Made by a program: the position numbers and the translations under genes. Shown piece by piece: positions 52,727 to 56,699 of a DNA stretch of 64,000 bases. The stretch comes from Alviniconcha marisindica (taxonomy: Eukaryota; Mollusca; Gastropoda; Provannidae): NCBI GenBank assembly GCA_018857735.1, contig JABMCL010002280.1:875001-939000 (forward strand), written 5' to 3'. The notes beneath the pieces were generated by a model, which was not told the DNA's origin, ran no database searches, and saw only the letters and a list, made by a program, of their open reading frames with translations. Numbering within the stretch: position 1 is the first letter of the stretch; each line of letters starts with the position of its first letter.

Positions 52727-53234
52727 AAGGCGCCGGTACGGTCGATATGTGACGGAGTTTGAAGTTGCACTGTGACCCCGTTCTTCCCTTGCAGCAACAA
52801 ATTAACAGGCTTACACTACAGTATACATGTCAAGTCCGACCCCCACCCCCCAAAAAACAAAAACAAAACCCAGCAACAACAATACAAAAACAAACTAACA
52901 AACAATTTTTTTTGCTCTACTGTGATAACAGTGGATACCATCTCGAACTGAACAGAACTTGTGTTGCAGGTGTGGGGAGAGGGATACTCAGTTCTGTCCC
53001 CATCCAACCTTGATCAAATGTGATAACACAGGATACCACCAGGAACTGAGCTGAACTACGGCTATGCCGCTGTTGCAGGTGGGGGAGACGGGGACACGGC
53101 CTTGGGGAAGAAGAAGCGTCGCCAGCGACTCAAGTCCTACTTTCCCGTGACGTCACAGGCGGAGAACAAGGGGCGTGCGGCTACCTACGATGACCTCCTC
53201 CTGCTGACCAGCCTGCACTGTGGGCAGTCTCCAG
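18263..53234 (+). CDS. GEMIN5: GEMIN5, snRNA-binding WD40 subunit of the SMN complex (N-terminal half; 3' end outside window)
   Basis: Gemin5 recognises the Sm site and cap of pre-snRNAs and delivers them to the SMN complex for Sm-core assembly; it also acts in translation control. The joined exons give about 914 residues (1028 with the candidate exon at 47.1 kb) against about 1508 in human. By eye they follow human Gemin5 in order: PPSPNWY at the start (human W14/Y15, RNA-contacting), [63 protein letters not shown] then [22 protein letters not shown], and a GHWGRVL blade; together these are the 14 WD repeats forming two propellers. A lysine-rich linker ([16 protein letters not shown]) follows. 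All intron phases agree. The C-terminal TPR-like dimerisation and RNA-binding regions are not in the window. Introns are unusually rich in tandem repeats, several built from the splice sites themselves. Confidence 0.96.
18659..19722 (+). other. GEMIN5 intron 1
   Basis: AT-rich, with a CA run near 19155-19172 and repeated GTAGTATGCTA-like strings near 19545-19640. No other feature seen. Confidence 0.7.
19723..19904 (+). CDS. GEMIN5: GEMIN5 exon 2
   Basis: Acceptor CTCTTGGGACAG, donor GTAAGA; phase 0 to 2. Encodes [29 protein letters not shown] and the start of the next blade ([12 protein letters not shown]). Confidence 0.96.
19930..20010 (+). mobile_element. possible tRNA-derived SINE head
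   Basis: GTGGCTCAATGGATAAAGCA resembles an A box and GGTTTCAACCC at about 19992-20002 a B box. The rest is replaced by the Kolobok-type element that begins at 20020. Confidence 0.35.
20020..22050 (+). mobile_element. Kolobok-type DNA transposon (decayed), in GEMIN5 intron 2
   Basis: Terminal inverted repeats: left AGGGCCCCTGAACACTGATT at 20020 and right end GGGGCCCT at 22050, whose complement reads AGGGCCCCATAACACTGATT. Each end is flanked by TTAA (20016-20019 and 22051-22054), the target duplication of Kolobok and piggyBac. A degraded THAP zinc finger lies 300 bases inside the left end, which favours Kolobok because its transposase carries a THAP domain. About 2.0 kb long, far shorter than an autonomous copy, so internally deleted or carrying other insertions. 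Confidence 0.85.
20319..20534 (+). pseudogene. THAP-domain fragment of the Kolobok-type transposase
   Basis: From ATG 20319 the frame reads [20 protein letters not shown], then FPFKNEARK, a TGA at 20412-20414, then [10 protein letters not shown] and a VFCSKHL motif. The C-x4-C and C-x2-H residues, the tryptophan and the FPF-like motif define a C2CH THAP zinc finger. The in-frame stop and lack of the catalytic part downstream show it is broken. Confidence 0.85.
22163..22187. repeat. poly(G) run
   Basis: A G run of about 25 bases follows the TATGACATG segment. Confidence 0.95.
22335..22462. repeat. two (CA)n microsatellites
   Basis: CA runs at 22338-22368 and 22428-22462 around a TA/GC-rich spacer, about 150 bases before exon 3. 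Confidence 0.95.
22615..22778 (+). CDS. GEMIN5: GEMIN5 exon 3
   Basis: Acceptor GATGTTTCAG, donor GTCAGT; phase 2 to 1. Encodes [11 protein letters not shown], then [20 protein letters not shown], nearly identical to human [20 protein letters not shown]. Confidence 0.97.
22835..23110 (+). repeat. diverged copies of the exon 4 acceptor region
   Basis: GTCACCCAGACAGAGATGCA followed by GTGGCTATGGCGTGCCTCAT (22845-22885) resembles the start of exon 4. Two further copies carry ACCGCCTGACTTTGT, AAATTGTTACAG (to 22971) and AAATTGTTGCAG (to 23100), each followed by ACC as in exon 4. All have decayed from the exon. Confidence 0.75.
23400..23432. repeat. poly(G) run
   Basis: TGTGTGTG passes into a G run of about 20 bases. 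Confidence 0.95.
23564..23660 (-). mobile_element. dispersed (AAT)n-headed repeat
   Basis: An AAT microsatellite (23565-23597) is followed by GGGAATTTGCAGAGCACTTG and CAAAGCGCTTTACAACTTAA; the same layout occurs at 34618-34690 and 34733-34815, marking a short dispersed element or LINE-derived tail. Confidence 0.6.
23783..23855. repeat. (CA)n microsatellite
   Basis: A CA run of about 70 bases. Confidence 0.97.
23960..24835 (+). repeat. 36-38-bp tandem array in GEMIN5 intron 3
   Basis: About 23 units with core GGGGAGTTTCTCTTACACGC followed by CCCATGCTATGTTATGT variants; isolated units begin near 23462 and 23530. Two unit subtypes alternate (CTCTTTTA-T and CTATGTTA-T). Unit length varies and frames are partly open by chance. 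Confidence 0.93.
24880..25035 (+). repeat. 33-bp tandem array, five units
   Basis: Units of CACATAGTGCTTAAATGTCT followed by TATTACCACAT, ending about 120 bases before exon 4. Confidence 0.93.
25155..25368 (+). CDS. GEMIN5: GEMIN5 exon 4
   Basis: Acceptor TGTCATTGTTGCAG, donor GTAACC; phase 1 to 2. Encodes [20 protein letters not shown] and [20 protein letters not shown]; the VHW tryptophan aligns with the human LHW segment implicated in cap/RNA contact. Diverged copies of this acceptor lie at about 22.84-23.11 kb. Confidence 0.96.
25866..26050. repeat. (CA)n and CATG-rich microsatellite
   Basis: CA runs at 25873-25925 and 25982-26049 with a GCATGCAT-rich spacer, about 120 bases before exon 5. 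Confidence 0.97.
26168..26324 (+). CDS. GEMIN5: GEMIN5 exon 5
   Basis: Acceptor GTCTGTATTTCAG, donor GTAGGT; phase 2 to 0. Encodes [16 protein letters not shown] and FAQDRH, matching human GGELLQWDL and SMDRDV positions. Confidence 0.95.
26340..26970 (+). repeat. tandem array in GEMIN5 intron 5, about 57-bp units
   Basis: About eleven units with CACAGCAGACATAAAGTTGG and CTAAACTAACTGATGCACAA cores, starting within 20 bases of the exon 5 donor. The unit segment ACAGCAGACATA resembles the exon end ACAGGACAGACAT. Confidence 0.9.
26998..27042. repeat. (AGT)n-rich microsatellite
   Basis: TAGTAGTAGTAGTAGCAGTA-type run. Confidence 0.9.
27205..27445 (+). mobile_element. CR1-like LINE 3' end
   Basis: Translates to [15 protein letters not shown] followed by a stop, the typical C-terminus of CR1-type ORFs, then a 3' UTR with a TG run (27340-27362), TTGTAAAGCACCGTATGCTC and an ATT tail near 27425-27440. 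Confidence 0.8.
27520..27616 (+). CDS. GEMIN5: GEMIN5 exon 6
   Basis: Acceptor CTGTTGACAG, donor GTCAGT; phase 0 to 1. Encodes [20 protein letters not shown] and [12 protein letters not shown], aligned with human [20 protein letters not shown]. Confidence 0.95.
28275..28370. repeat. (CT)n/(CA)n microsatellite
   Basis: A CT run then CA runs with a short interruption, in GEMIN5 intron 6. Confidence 0.95.
28585..28700 (+). CDS. GEMIN5: GEMIN5 exon 7
   Basis: Acceptor GTTGTCACCAACAG, donor GTAAGT; phase 1 to 0. Encodes [20 protein letters not shown], then [16 protein letters not shown], very close to human. Confidence 0.97.
28735..29360 (+). repeat. 57-60-bp tandem array in GEMIN5 intron 7
   Basis: About ten units of TTGTTGTAGTTGTTGGGTTG followed by CATCTTCTTGTTCCTCATCT and CTTGTGCTGG. 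The central units are near identical; edges are degenerate. Begins 35 bases after the exon 7 donor. The G/T- and C/T-rich units leave long open frames by chance. Confidence 0.93.
29506..29591 (+). CDS. GEMIN5: GEMIN5 exon 8
   Basis: Acceptor CGTTTGTTTCCACAG, donor GTGAGT; phase 0 to 2. Encodes [20 protein letters not shown] and GVYDILSH, matching human [20 protein letters not shown]. Confidence 0.97.
30111..30190 (+). CDS. GEMIN5: GEMIN5 exon 9
   Basis: Acceptor GGATGCTTGCAG, donor GTACGT; phase 2 to 1. Encodes [20 protein letters not shown], matching human STYHKKTVYTLAWGP. Two copies of a 23-base segment (GGCAGTGAAGTGCTTGTT core) lie just upstream at 30023-30068. Confidence 0.96.
30318..30338. 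repeat. poly(G) run
   Basis: A G run of about 20 bases in GEMIN5 intron 9. Confidence 0.95.
30666..31355 (+). repeat. array of 16 units each carrying the exon 10 acceptor
   Basis: Units of about 36-48 bases (commonly 46) contain ACTTCCTGGTTCCAGAGGG followed by CAGGAACTAC or TGGGAACTAC. The 16th unit is the real acceptor and exon 10 start. Two subtypes occur: GGAACTACTCTGTTT and a shorter GGCATTACTATG type, partly alternating between 30940 and 31290. Confidence 0.95.
31356..31492 (+). CDS. GEMIN5: GEMIN5 exon 10, bracketed by two splice-site arrays
   Basis: Acceptor CTTCCTGGTTCCAG, donor GTCAGT; phase 1 to 0. Encodes [19 protein letters not shown], a middle segment, and [13 protein letters not shown]. 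The acceptor plus first about 20 coding bases are the last unit of the array at 30666-31355; the last codons and donor begin the array at 31493-33215. Frame and phase fit exons 9 and 11 exactly, and position matches the human segment between WGPPVPP and HTEISW. Confidence 0.93.
31493..33215 (+). repeat. 48-bp tandem array derived from the exon 10 end and donor
   Basis: About 35 units with GACAGACTGGTGACAGTGAA, CAGGTCTGTCAGCATCATAC and CATTCATA cores. The exon end reads GACAGATTGGTGACAGTCAA followed by CAGTGGACAG and the donor GTCAGT, so the unit looks like a copy of the exon end with its donor (CAG/GTCTGT). Subtypes GTGACAGTGAACAGG, GTGACAGAGAACAGG and TTGGTCACATGAACAGG are interspersed. Because 48 is a multiple of three, long frames exist on both strands; none is a gene. 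Confidence 0.95.
33344..33417 (+). CDS. GEMIN5: GEMIN5 exon 11
   Basis: Acceptor TTGTGTGTTTTGCAG, donor GTGAGT; phase 0 to 2. Encodes [20 protein letters not shown] and GCDDG, aligning with human [20 protein letters not shown]. Confidence 0.95.
33660..33896. repeat. (CA)n and CATG/CGCA-rich microsatellite
   Basis: ATGCATGC-rich sequence, then CGCA repeats, then two long CA runs. Confidence 0.97.
34256..34449 (+). CDS. GEMIN5: GEMIN5 exon 12
   Basis: Acceptor TATATTCCTACAG, donor GTGAGG; phase 2 to 1. Encodes [33 protein letters not shown] and [18 protein letters not shown], matching human IQQHHKLVNTISWHHEHGS and following. Confidence 0.96.
34618..34815 (+). mobile_element. two tandem copies of the dispersed (AAT)n-headed repeat
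   Basis: Each copy has GATGATAATAATAATAATGG, AAATTTGTAAAGCGCTTACC or TATAGTGC, and AACAAACATAACACAC, about 105 bases apart. Same family as 23564-23660. Confidence 0.7.
34957..35102 (+). CDS. GEMIN5: GEMIN5 exon 13
   Basis: Acceptor GACTCCCCCAG, donor GTGAGT; phase 1 to 0. Encodes [20 protein letters not shown] then [13 protein letters not shown], matching human [20 protein letters not shown]. Confidence 0.96.
35125..35276 (+). mobile_element. LINE-like 3' tail
   Basis: GATTGTAAAGCACAGTGAGT and an ATTATTATT tail, resembling the 3' UTR ends at 7120-7190 and 27370-27445. It starts about 20 bases after the exon 13 donor. Confidence 0.5.
35622..39588. mobile_element. about 4-kb element with 25-bp terminal inverted repeats, in GEMIN5 intron 13
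   Basis: GTATATGACTAAGTGCCAAA and AGGTG at 35622-35646 is found as an exact reverse complement at 39564-39588. A second inverted pair lies further in (TTTGACATCCGACAAAATTT near 35964; AAAATTTGTCGGACGTCAA at 38811-38829). Flanking sequence on both sides belongs to the same TTGGACAT-type repeat, as if the element had split it. The interior is AT-rich with only an antisense RT remnant. Superfamily unknown. Confidence 0.6.
36700..38200 (-). mobile_element. decayed jockey/CR1-like reverse transcriptase, antisense
   Basis: On the minus strand, broken frames include a palm-like [10 protein letters not shown] (near 37640-37690; compare GPLLFLLYIND), [20 protein letters not shown] (near 37700-37780), [26 protein letters not shown] (near 37330-37410) and [13 protein letters not shown] (near 37180-37215; compare SVWDPHTKSNI). 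Many frameshifts and stops. Confidence 0.75.
39600..39790 (+). repeat. three degenerate 60-65-bp units
   Basis: Each unit has TTGGACATAACTCT or variant, ATAACTGTCATGGTTGACTG and a GGGTGTTCAAAACCAA-like end; a further unit flanks the left side of the 4-kb element near 35575-35620 and another lies near 40770-40810. Confidence 0.7.
39976..40141 (+). CDS. GEMIN5: GEMIN5 exon 14 (last WD blade)
   Basis: Acceptor GTGTCATGTTCTAG, donor GTGAGT; phase 0 to 1. Encodes [20 protein letters not shown] and [13 protein letters not shown], matching human [20 protein letters not shown]. Confidence 0.96.
40142..41241 (+). other. GEMIN5 intron 14
   Basis: Contains two copies of a short segment (GAAACAGGA... 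and TGCATGTGTTTGTACTGGGTGATTC-type, at about 40244-40280 and 40316-40350). No other feature seen. Confidence 0.6.
41242..41619 (+). CDS. GEMIN5: GEMIN5 exon 15 (lysine-rich linker)
   Basis: Acceptor CTTTTTCGTTTCTTCAG, donor GTAAGG; phase 1 to 1. Starts [12 protein letters not shown], as in the human KKKKK segment after the last blade, and may act as a nuclear localisation signal. The rest is polar linker with [20 protein letters not shown] and a run of alanines before the donor. Confidence 0.92.
42165..42835 (+). repeat. degenerate tandem array in GEMIN5 intron 15
   Basis: Units of about 65-75 bases combine CTTTGCCTTCATATTCCTGT, GTGAACCAGCTCCCTCCCT and TTAAGACCACTTTTTCTGAA; a larger block with GACCCCCTGCCCGACCCCCA occurs twice (about 42331 and 42562), a higher-order duplication of about 230 bases. 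Confidence 0.85.
43080..43270 (+). mobile_element. CR1-like LINE fragment
   Basis: Frame-corrected reading gives a HIHPKL-HWLPV block and YCIQYKI followed by a [14 protein letters not shown] block, resembling the HWLPV..RI.YKI segment of CR1-type ORFs. Frameshifted and short. Confidence 0.6.
43660..43720 (+). mobile_element. dispersed repeat fragment (family C)
   Basis: GAACTTGAACTCGAAAACCT followed by TTGTAGCATTGG and TTGGACC; the same module recurs at 50490-50550, 59230-59290 and 62165-62210. Confidence 0.6.
43951..44124 (+). mobile_element. dispersed SINE-like repeat (family B)
   Basis: CAGGAGCTGTGTGAGAGTCG, TGGACGTAAAGATTTATTGA and ATCTGAGGACATTAAGCATC, ending in a TCATCATC tail. Full copies at 49676-49843 and, inverted, 56909-57070. 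Confidence 0.85.
44235..44311. repeat. (GA)n microsatellite
   Basis: A GA run of about 75 bases. Confidence 0.97.
44408..44675. repeat. microsatellite cluster: (ACTC)n, (CA)n, (G)n, (CA)n
   Basis: ACGC and ACTC repeats, a CA run (44475-44541), GGGAGA-rich sequence, a G run of about 34 bases (44605-44638) and another CA run. Confidence 0.97.
45274..46362. repeat. 1.1-kb C/T homopolymer-like tract
   Basis: Almost pure pyrimidine, dominated by C runs separated by T runs, with only a handful of purines. The minus strand is correspondingly G-rich. No period is visible. The proline/serine-rich open frames across it are artefacts of composition. Confidence 0.95.
46720..47030. repeat. A/C-only low-complexity tract
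   Basis: About 300 bases composed almost only of A and C (CA, CCA and CAA mixtures), ending just before the candidate exon at 47.1 kb. Confidence 0.9.
47096..47437 (+). CDS. GEMIN5: candidate GEMIN5 linker exon (cassette, low complexity)
   Basis: An open frame ends at a donor GTAACT after GCTAAAG and can begin at 47096 (CCCTTAGAG acceptor) or 47168 (CTGTTTATCCCATTCCAG acceptor). Both give phase 1 in and phase 1 out, so it fits between exons 15 and 17, and skipping it also keeps the frame. Encodes an acidic serine-rich stretch ([18 protein letters not shown]) and a Gly/Ser/Arg-rich stretch. Human Gemin5 has a comparable unstructured acidic linker here, but no residue-level homology is visible. 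Confidence 0.5.
47560..47850. repeat. microsatellite cluster: (CA)n, (C)n, (GC)n, (GT)n
   Basis: A C run (47578-47599), a CA run (47610-47634), a GC run (47706-47730) and long GT/GC runs to 47841. Confidence 0.97.
48405..48600 (+). mobile_element. dispersed repeat with internal (GA)n, two copies (family C)
   Basis: Copies at 48405-48502 and 48522-48595 carry TTGTTCAC, CGTCGCTGCAGGATTGAAGA or the CACTGCAGG variant, then a GA run. Further copies at 50015-50112 and 50430-50550. Confidence 0.75.
48806..48892 (-). mobile_element. dispersed SINE-like fragment (family B variant)
   Basis: GTGTTGCTTTACGTCCACAG, GGCTTATTAGGGACGGGAGC and CACACAGCTCCTGA: the inverse of the copies at 49853-49957 and 62540-62628. 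Confidence 0.75.
49009..49093. repeat. (TG)n microsatellite
   Basis: TG runs with short interruptions. Confidence 0.95.
49293..49321. repeat. poly(G) run
   Basis: A G run of about 29 bases. Confidence 0.95.
49408..49499 (+). repeat. 23-bp GC-rich tandem repeat, four exact copies
   Basis: Four identical units of GTGACGCTCGCGTGCACGGG plus GCA, with several CpGs per unit, in otherwise repeat-scarred DNA. Confidence 0.95.
49675..49957 (+). mobile_element. two adjacent family B SINE-like copies
   Basis: A full copy (49675-49843) ends in TCATCATCATCATC and is followed by GGTTAGCTCGGAGC and a second copy of the shorter type (49853-49957) ending GTAAAGCAACACTCAGCC. The segment GGTTA-CTCGGAGCTCAGGAG precedes both. 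Confidence 0.8.
50070..50112. repeat. (GA)n microsatellite
   Basis: A GA run directly after a family C module. Confidence 0.95.
50565..50635. repeat. (GA)n microsatellite
   Basis: A GA run of about 70 bases after a family C module. Confidence 0.97.
50636..51324. other. intronic stretch, no gene seen
   Basis: Purine-rich mixed sequence with a short G run (51053-51068) and a repeated GGGTCAGTTTCACGGTTGGT-type string. Nothing else recognised. Confidence 0.5.
51325..51990 (+). repeat. 26-bp tandem array (about 25 units)
   Basis: Units of GGCCAGAGGCCATGTTTCAC followed by TCTCAC, with variants (for example GGCCATATGTTT). The core AGAGGCC/GGCCAGAGGCC is partly palindromic. Lies in the intron before exon 17. 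Confidence 0.95.
52050..52105. repeat. (CA)n/(CGCA)n microsatellite
   Basis: CA and CGCA runs. Confidence 0.95.
52389..52722. repeat. (TG)n array with a repeated TCTCCTCTGG spacer
   Basis: Three TG runs each preceded by GTTTTGTCTCCTCTGG; the first is about 140 bases long. The spacer plus TG run has been duplicated as a unit. Confidence 0.95.
52919..53078 (+). repeat. two-copy duplication of the exon 17 acceptor region
   Basis: TGTGATAACAGTGGATACCA at 52921 and TGTGATAACACAGGATACCA at 53019 begin two copies that each end in TGTTGCAG followed by GTG-GGGGAGA-like sequence (AG at 52969 and 53078). The first is diverged and its reading frame meets TGA after about 14 codons. Confidence 0.85.
53079..53234 (+). 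CDS. GEMIN5: GEMIN5 exon 17 (last confirmed exon in window)
   Basis: Acceptor ATGCCGCTGTTGCAG, donor GTACAG; phase 1 to 1. Encodes [18 protein letters not shown] and [16 protein letters not shown]; this resembles the human segment KKRKARSLLPLSTSLDH followed by HQDCLVLAT. The frame continues into an exon not identified in the window. A diverged second copy of the acceptor lies at 52969. Confidence 0.85.
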
Positions 53235-53404
53235 GTACAGCACTTGGTTTAAACAGTTTATTTACATTCATGAAAATATGGACAATCAAAATCATTGTAT
53301 GCGCATTAAACAAGCTAGGCTCACAAACATAATTTACTAAATTCATTTTGCAACAACGGGTATGTATGTTTATATTAAACAACATGAAAACAACAACAAA
53401 AATC

Positions 53405-53433
53405 AAGAGAGAGAGAGAGAGAGAGAGAGAGAA
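53405..53433. repeat. (GA)n microsatellite
   Basis: A short GA run. Confidence 0.95.
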
Positions 53434-53739
53434 TGCTCTTATGCCAGTAACTGTTTAGTTGAGTTTGTCATTCCATGGCAAAAACGATCGGACTGGACAA
53501 TGAAGTCTTGGACAGCTTTAAATATTAATGTGTTGCGTTTGATGAGGTACAGCACTTCTTTGTTTGCTTGGCTTGGGCGTCGCTAGCAGTAGACCCAGAG
53601 GTAAATTCACCTACCGTGCACCCTCCCCTTGGGTGAAGCGAAATTAAAAAGATTTAAAAAAGAAGAAGGAAAAGGGCTCCCTTTTTTTCTTTTTAATTTC
53701 GCTCCCCCCCTCCCCTTTTTTAGAATAATTTTTTTTTTT

Positions 53740-53882
53740 TTAGTTTCAATGATTTATTATTATAGAGTTTTGTTGTACAGTTTGGTTGAGTTGTAAATGT
53801 GTCAAGGACAGGTTGTCCGAAAGGCATTCATGCCTAAATCTTTATCCTTGCGTAATAAAGTTCAGTCAGTCAGTCAGTCCAT
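53740..53882 (+). mobile_element. LINE-like 3' end with (CAGT)n tail
   Basis: GTAAATGTGTCAAGGACAGG, CGTAATAAAGTT and a CAGTCAGTCAGTCAGTC tail, the form of many CR1/SINE 3' ends. No coding part recognised. Confidence 0.4.
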
Positions 53883-54469
53883 CCGCACTCCTCAGATAAA
53901 CTAGTTAAGCTAAAAGTCTTGACATGAGCACTAATCGTGTGGTTACACTTAATTGTCATAAGGTGTTGTTCTGCACTGAGAAACGTAACTGCTGAAGCCT
54001 TGGAAAAGTCCAGTCAAAAGTATGATGCAAAACTTTTGACAGAAAAAGAAAGGACACTATTTTCTTCATTTCTGAGATTTTCCACATTAGAAGTATACTT
54101 ACTTAAGCCATCACTGTGAACCAGTGCCTCTCCATATTGAGATTCTGTTTGCTTCAGACAGTGCAGAAGGCATTTAGACACACAGTCAGTATTGGCTTTA
54201 ATCATTATGATTGAAAAAGAAAAAAAGATCTGTCGATGACTAAATCTGATATTTTTCAACCGCACGTTGGCTTCTACAGTCGGTGTGAAAGACGACACCC
54301 TTACGTCAAGGGCTGTAACTCTGCTGCATCCCATCGGAATCTTTGGGAACAAGTTGTTACGTGTTCGGCACATTCTACGGAGCACTTTAAGACTAGTTTA
54401 GCCTAGTTCTGGGTGGGTGGGGGCGAGGTGTTGCACGGTGGGTCACATTAAAACCTATCGGACTGCAAC

Positions 54470-54470
<1 letters not shown>
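53883..54470. other. no gene seen
   Basis: Unique-looking AT-rich sequence. A minus-strand frame at 54014-54385 contains a THAP-like string (RVSSFTPTVEANVRLKNIRF) but also reads as random; not accepted as a gene. Confidence 0.4.
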
Positions 54471-54471
<1 letters not shown>

Positions 54472-54533
<62 letters not shown>

Positions 54534-54640
54534 GCGCGCGCGTGCGTGCGTGCGTGCGTGCGTGCGTGTGTGTGTGCGTGTTTAGGGGTGTGTCCATTTG
54601 TTGAGGTATGTGTGTGCGCGCGCGTTCGCGTGTGTGTGTC
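54472..54640. repeat. (GT)n/(GC)n/(GCGT)n microsatellite
   Basis: GT runs, a GC run and GCGT repeats. Confidence 0.97.
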
Positions 54641-54723
54641 GTCTGTCATCCTCTCAGTTCTTCGTTGTTTCAAGTTTTTGTTAAGAGTTGCAAATTTCGT
54701 ACCCCCAGAACCCTTGCCTCCCC

Positions 54724-54744
54724 GCCCCCCCCCCCCCCCCCCCT

Positions 54745-54783
<39 letters not shown>

Positions 54784-54784
54784 T
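54724..54784. repeat. poly(C) run
   Basis: About 60 bases of C with one TT interruption. Confidence 0.97.
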
Positions 54785-56699
54785 TCGGGTACCAGCACAT
54801 TGTTAGTTACTTGGTACATGCTCCATTTTCACTACCGGATGCACGTGCATTGGGTATACCAACCAGCACAGTGTTCCTATCACGGTGCAAATGCCTTTGG
54901 GTACGAAACGTATGCGCTGGAGATGCGACTGACTGAATTGCACTCGGTACAAGCAGTACAGTGTTCGCACCACGGTGCCCACGCCCATGCAGCTCCTTCT
55001 ATAAACTATGCTCGCCCGGACTGATACGACCCGCTATGCAACGTGGCGTTATAAAACCAAGCATTTGTAGCTCCGTCTGCCCTACGAAAGATCGCCACTG
55101 AAGATACGGCCGATATTCAGTGTGCTGAATAACGCTGTCATTGGAGGCGCCTTCCTGTATGAACCATATTCTAGCATACGGGAGATTTACTGTCTTAACG
55201 ACTCAGTGGAGAAGGGGAAGGGTTCTGACAAAAGCAGGGGTTCGAGCGACACCGGGTCTGGGTGAGATTGAGGTCGACTGGGGTGATTTTCTTTTGAGCA
55301 TGTGGTGGTTGAGAGAGCGTTGGTAATTCACTAATTGTAGAGCGTATTTGAATAGGTGATGGGAGACTGACTGGTGCGCGCGTGTGTGTTTCCTTGCGTA
55401 GGTGTGGGTGTGTATGTATAGATTTATTATGTATATATATATTGTTAGCTAGGTGATTATGTTTACGGTAGAATACCATACTAAGGTACCGCGCTCTCAG
55501 AACCTGTATACCGGTGCTGTAAACATGGCACAGTGCCGTCAGTAGGTCGCCTTTTCCTTGTATGCGGAAATTATGGGGCAGGTTCGATAAATCATTAATC
55601 GCGTGGGCGATTTTTTCTTTTCTTTTTGTTTAAAGTGGAGGTCAGCTGCGCGTACCAGTTCCGCTCTTTTAGGTCAAGGATCAGTCCACAGTGGCTCAGC
55701 GAGCTGAGATGACTGTGGACGAGCGTTCCCTGACGAGTTGCGTGTGAACTCGTTTCCCTGATGGGTTCCCACACTGTGTATTGACAACATAGCTCACTCT
55801 CACTCCGACTGTAGGGTGGTAGTGTCATTGCTCCGACTTCTGTGGATCGTGGGTGTATACGTGTTCATGTATAACCTGCCACCTGCACTTCGGGAACAAT
55901 GACCGGGGTCGTTTACGTGCTATTCAGTGCAGAAACACCGGGGTGGTGGAATGGATATGGAAATAAGAGTCAGCAACCGGAAAACTATTTATGGAGAAGA
56001 AAGAAAAACCCCCCTACCCCCCCCCCTTCCGCCGGGGATCGAACCCGCCCGCCACCTTCCGCCCACAAAGTCACTAATTGGATTTGTCAACCGCACAGGA
56101 ACTGCAACTGTCTCCGGACAGTTCCGCTCACATGTCCAACGTTCAGAGCAGCGTTATTTAGAAACCATCAGCCCTCGTCGCCATCGCAGAAAAAGGTCAG
56201 GTGTATTCCTGGAGTCGAGCAGCCCCCGGATCTAACAGTTTGAGGCCATCCTGCTATTATATTTATAGCAGTGGCTGGAGGACAAAGGAATATATAGCGT
56301 CTCGAACTAGCCAGCTAGCGATTGGGCCAGTCATCACACATGGCGGTTTTCGGCTCAGGGAAAACTATACGAGTCTGTAATTTTATGTTCATCATGCGCG
56401 TCTGTATGTTCGCGACGTGCGTGTGCGTTCACGAAGGAAGCTTGGTACGTTCATTTTGTTAGGCTAGGTGTTTATTGTGCAATATGTGCACCTGCGACTG
56501 TATGTTTATTACGGGAGTCCCTAGGTTCATCATGTGAATTATGCGTTTGTCGCGTGAGTCGGGACTGTTTGTCATGCAAGGCTATTTGAATATGTTCACG
56601 TGAGCTGAATATGCATATATACATACCGCCACAGACGGCACAGCTGACATTCAACAAACTCAGTCGTGGACACCAGTGGTGGAAAAAGTGACCATTTGA
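54785..56699. other. no gene seen; tRNA B-box-like remnant near 56035
   Basis: Mostly unique-looking sequence. On the minus strand GGGTTCGATCCCCGGC at about 56033-56048 matches a tRNA B box, but no A box or stem partner is visible. Two short CAGCACAGTGTTC/GCAGTACAGTGTTC blocks near 54864 and 54953 mark a small duplication. Confidence 0.4.

Noticed and set aside
54014..54385. Minus-strand ORF with a THAP-like or transposase-like fragment
   Set aside because: Only vague similarity; no terminal repeats, no zinc-coordinating set of residues that I could align.
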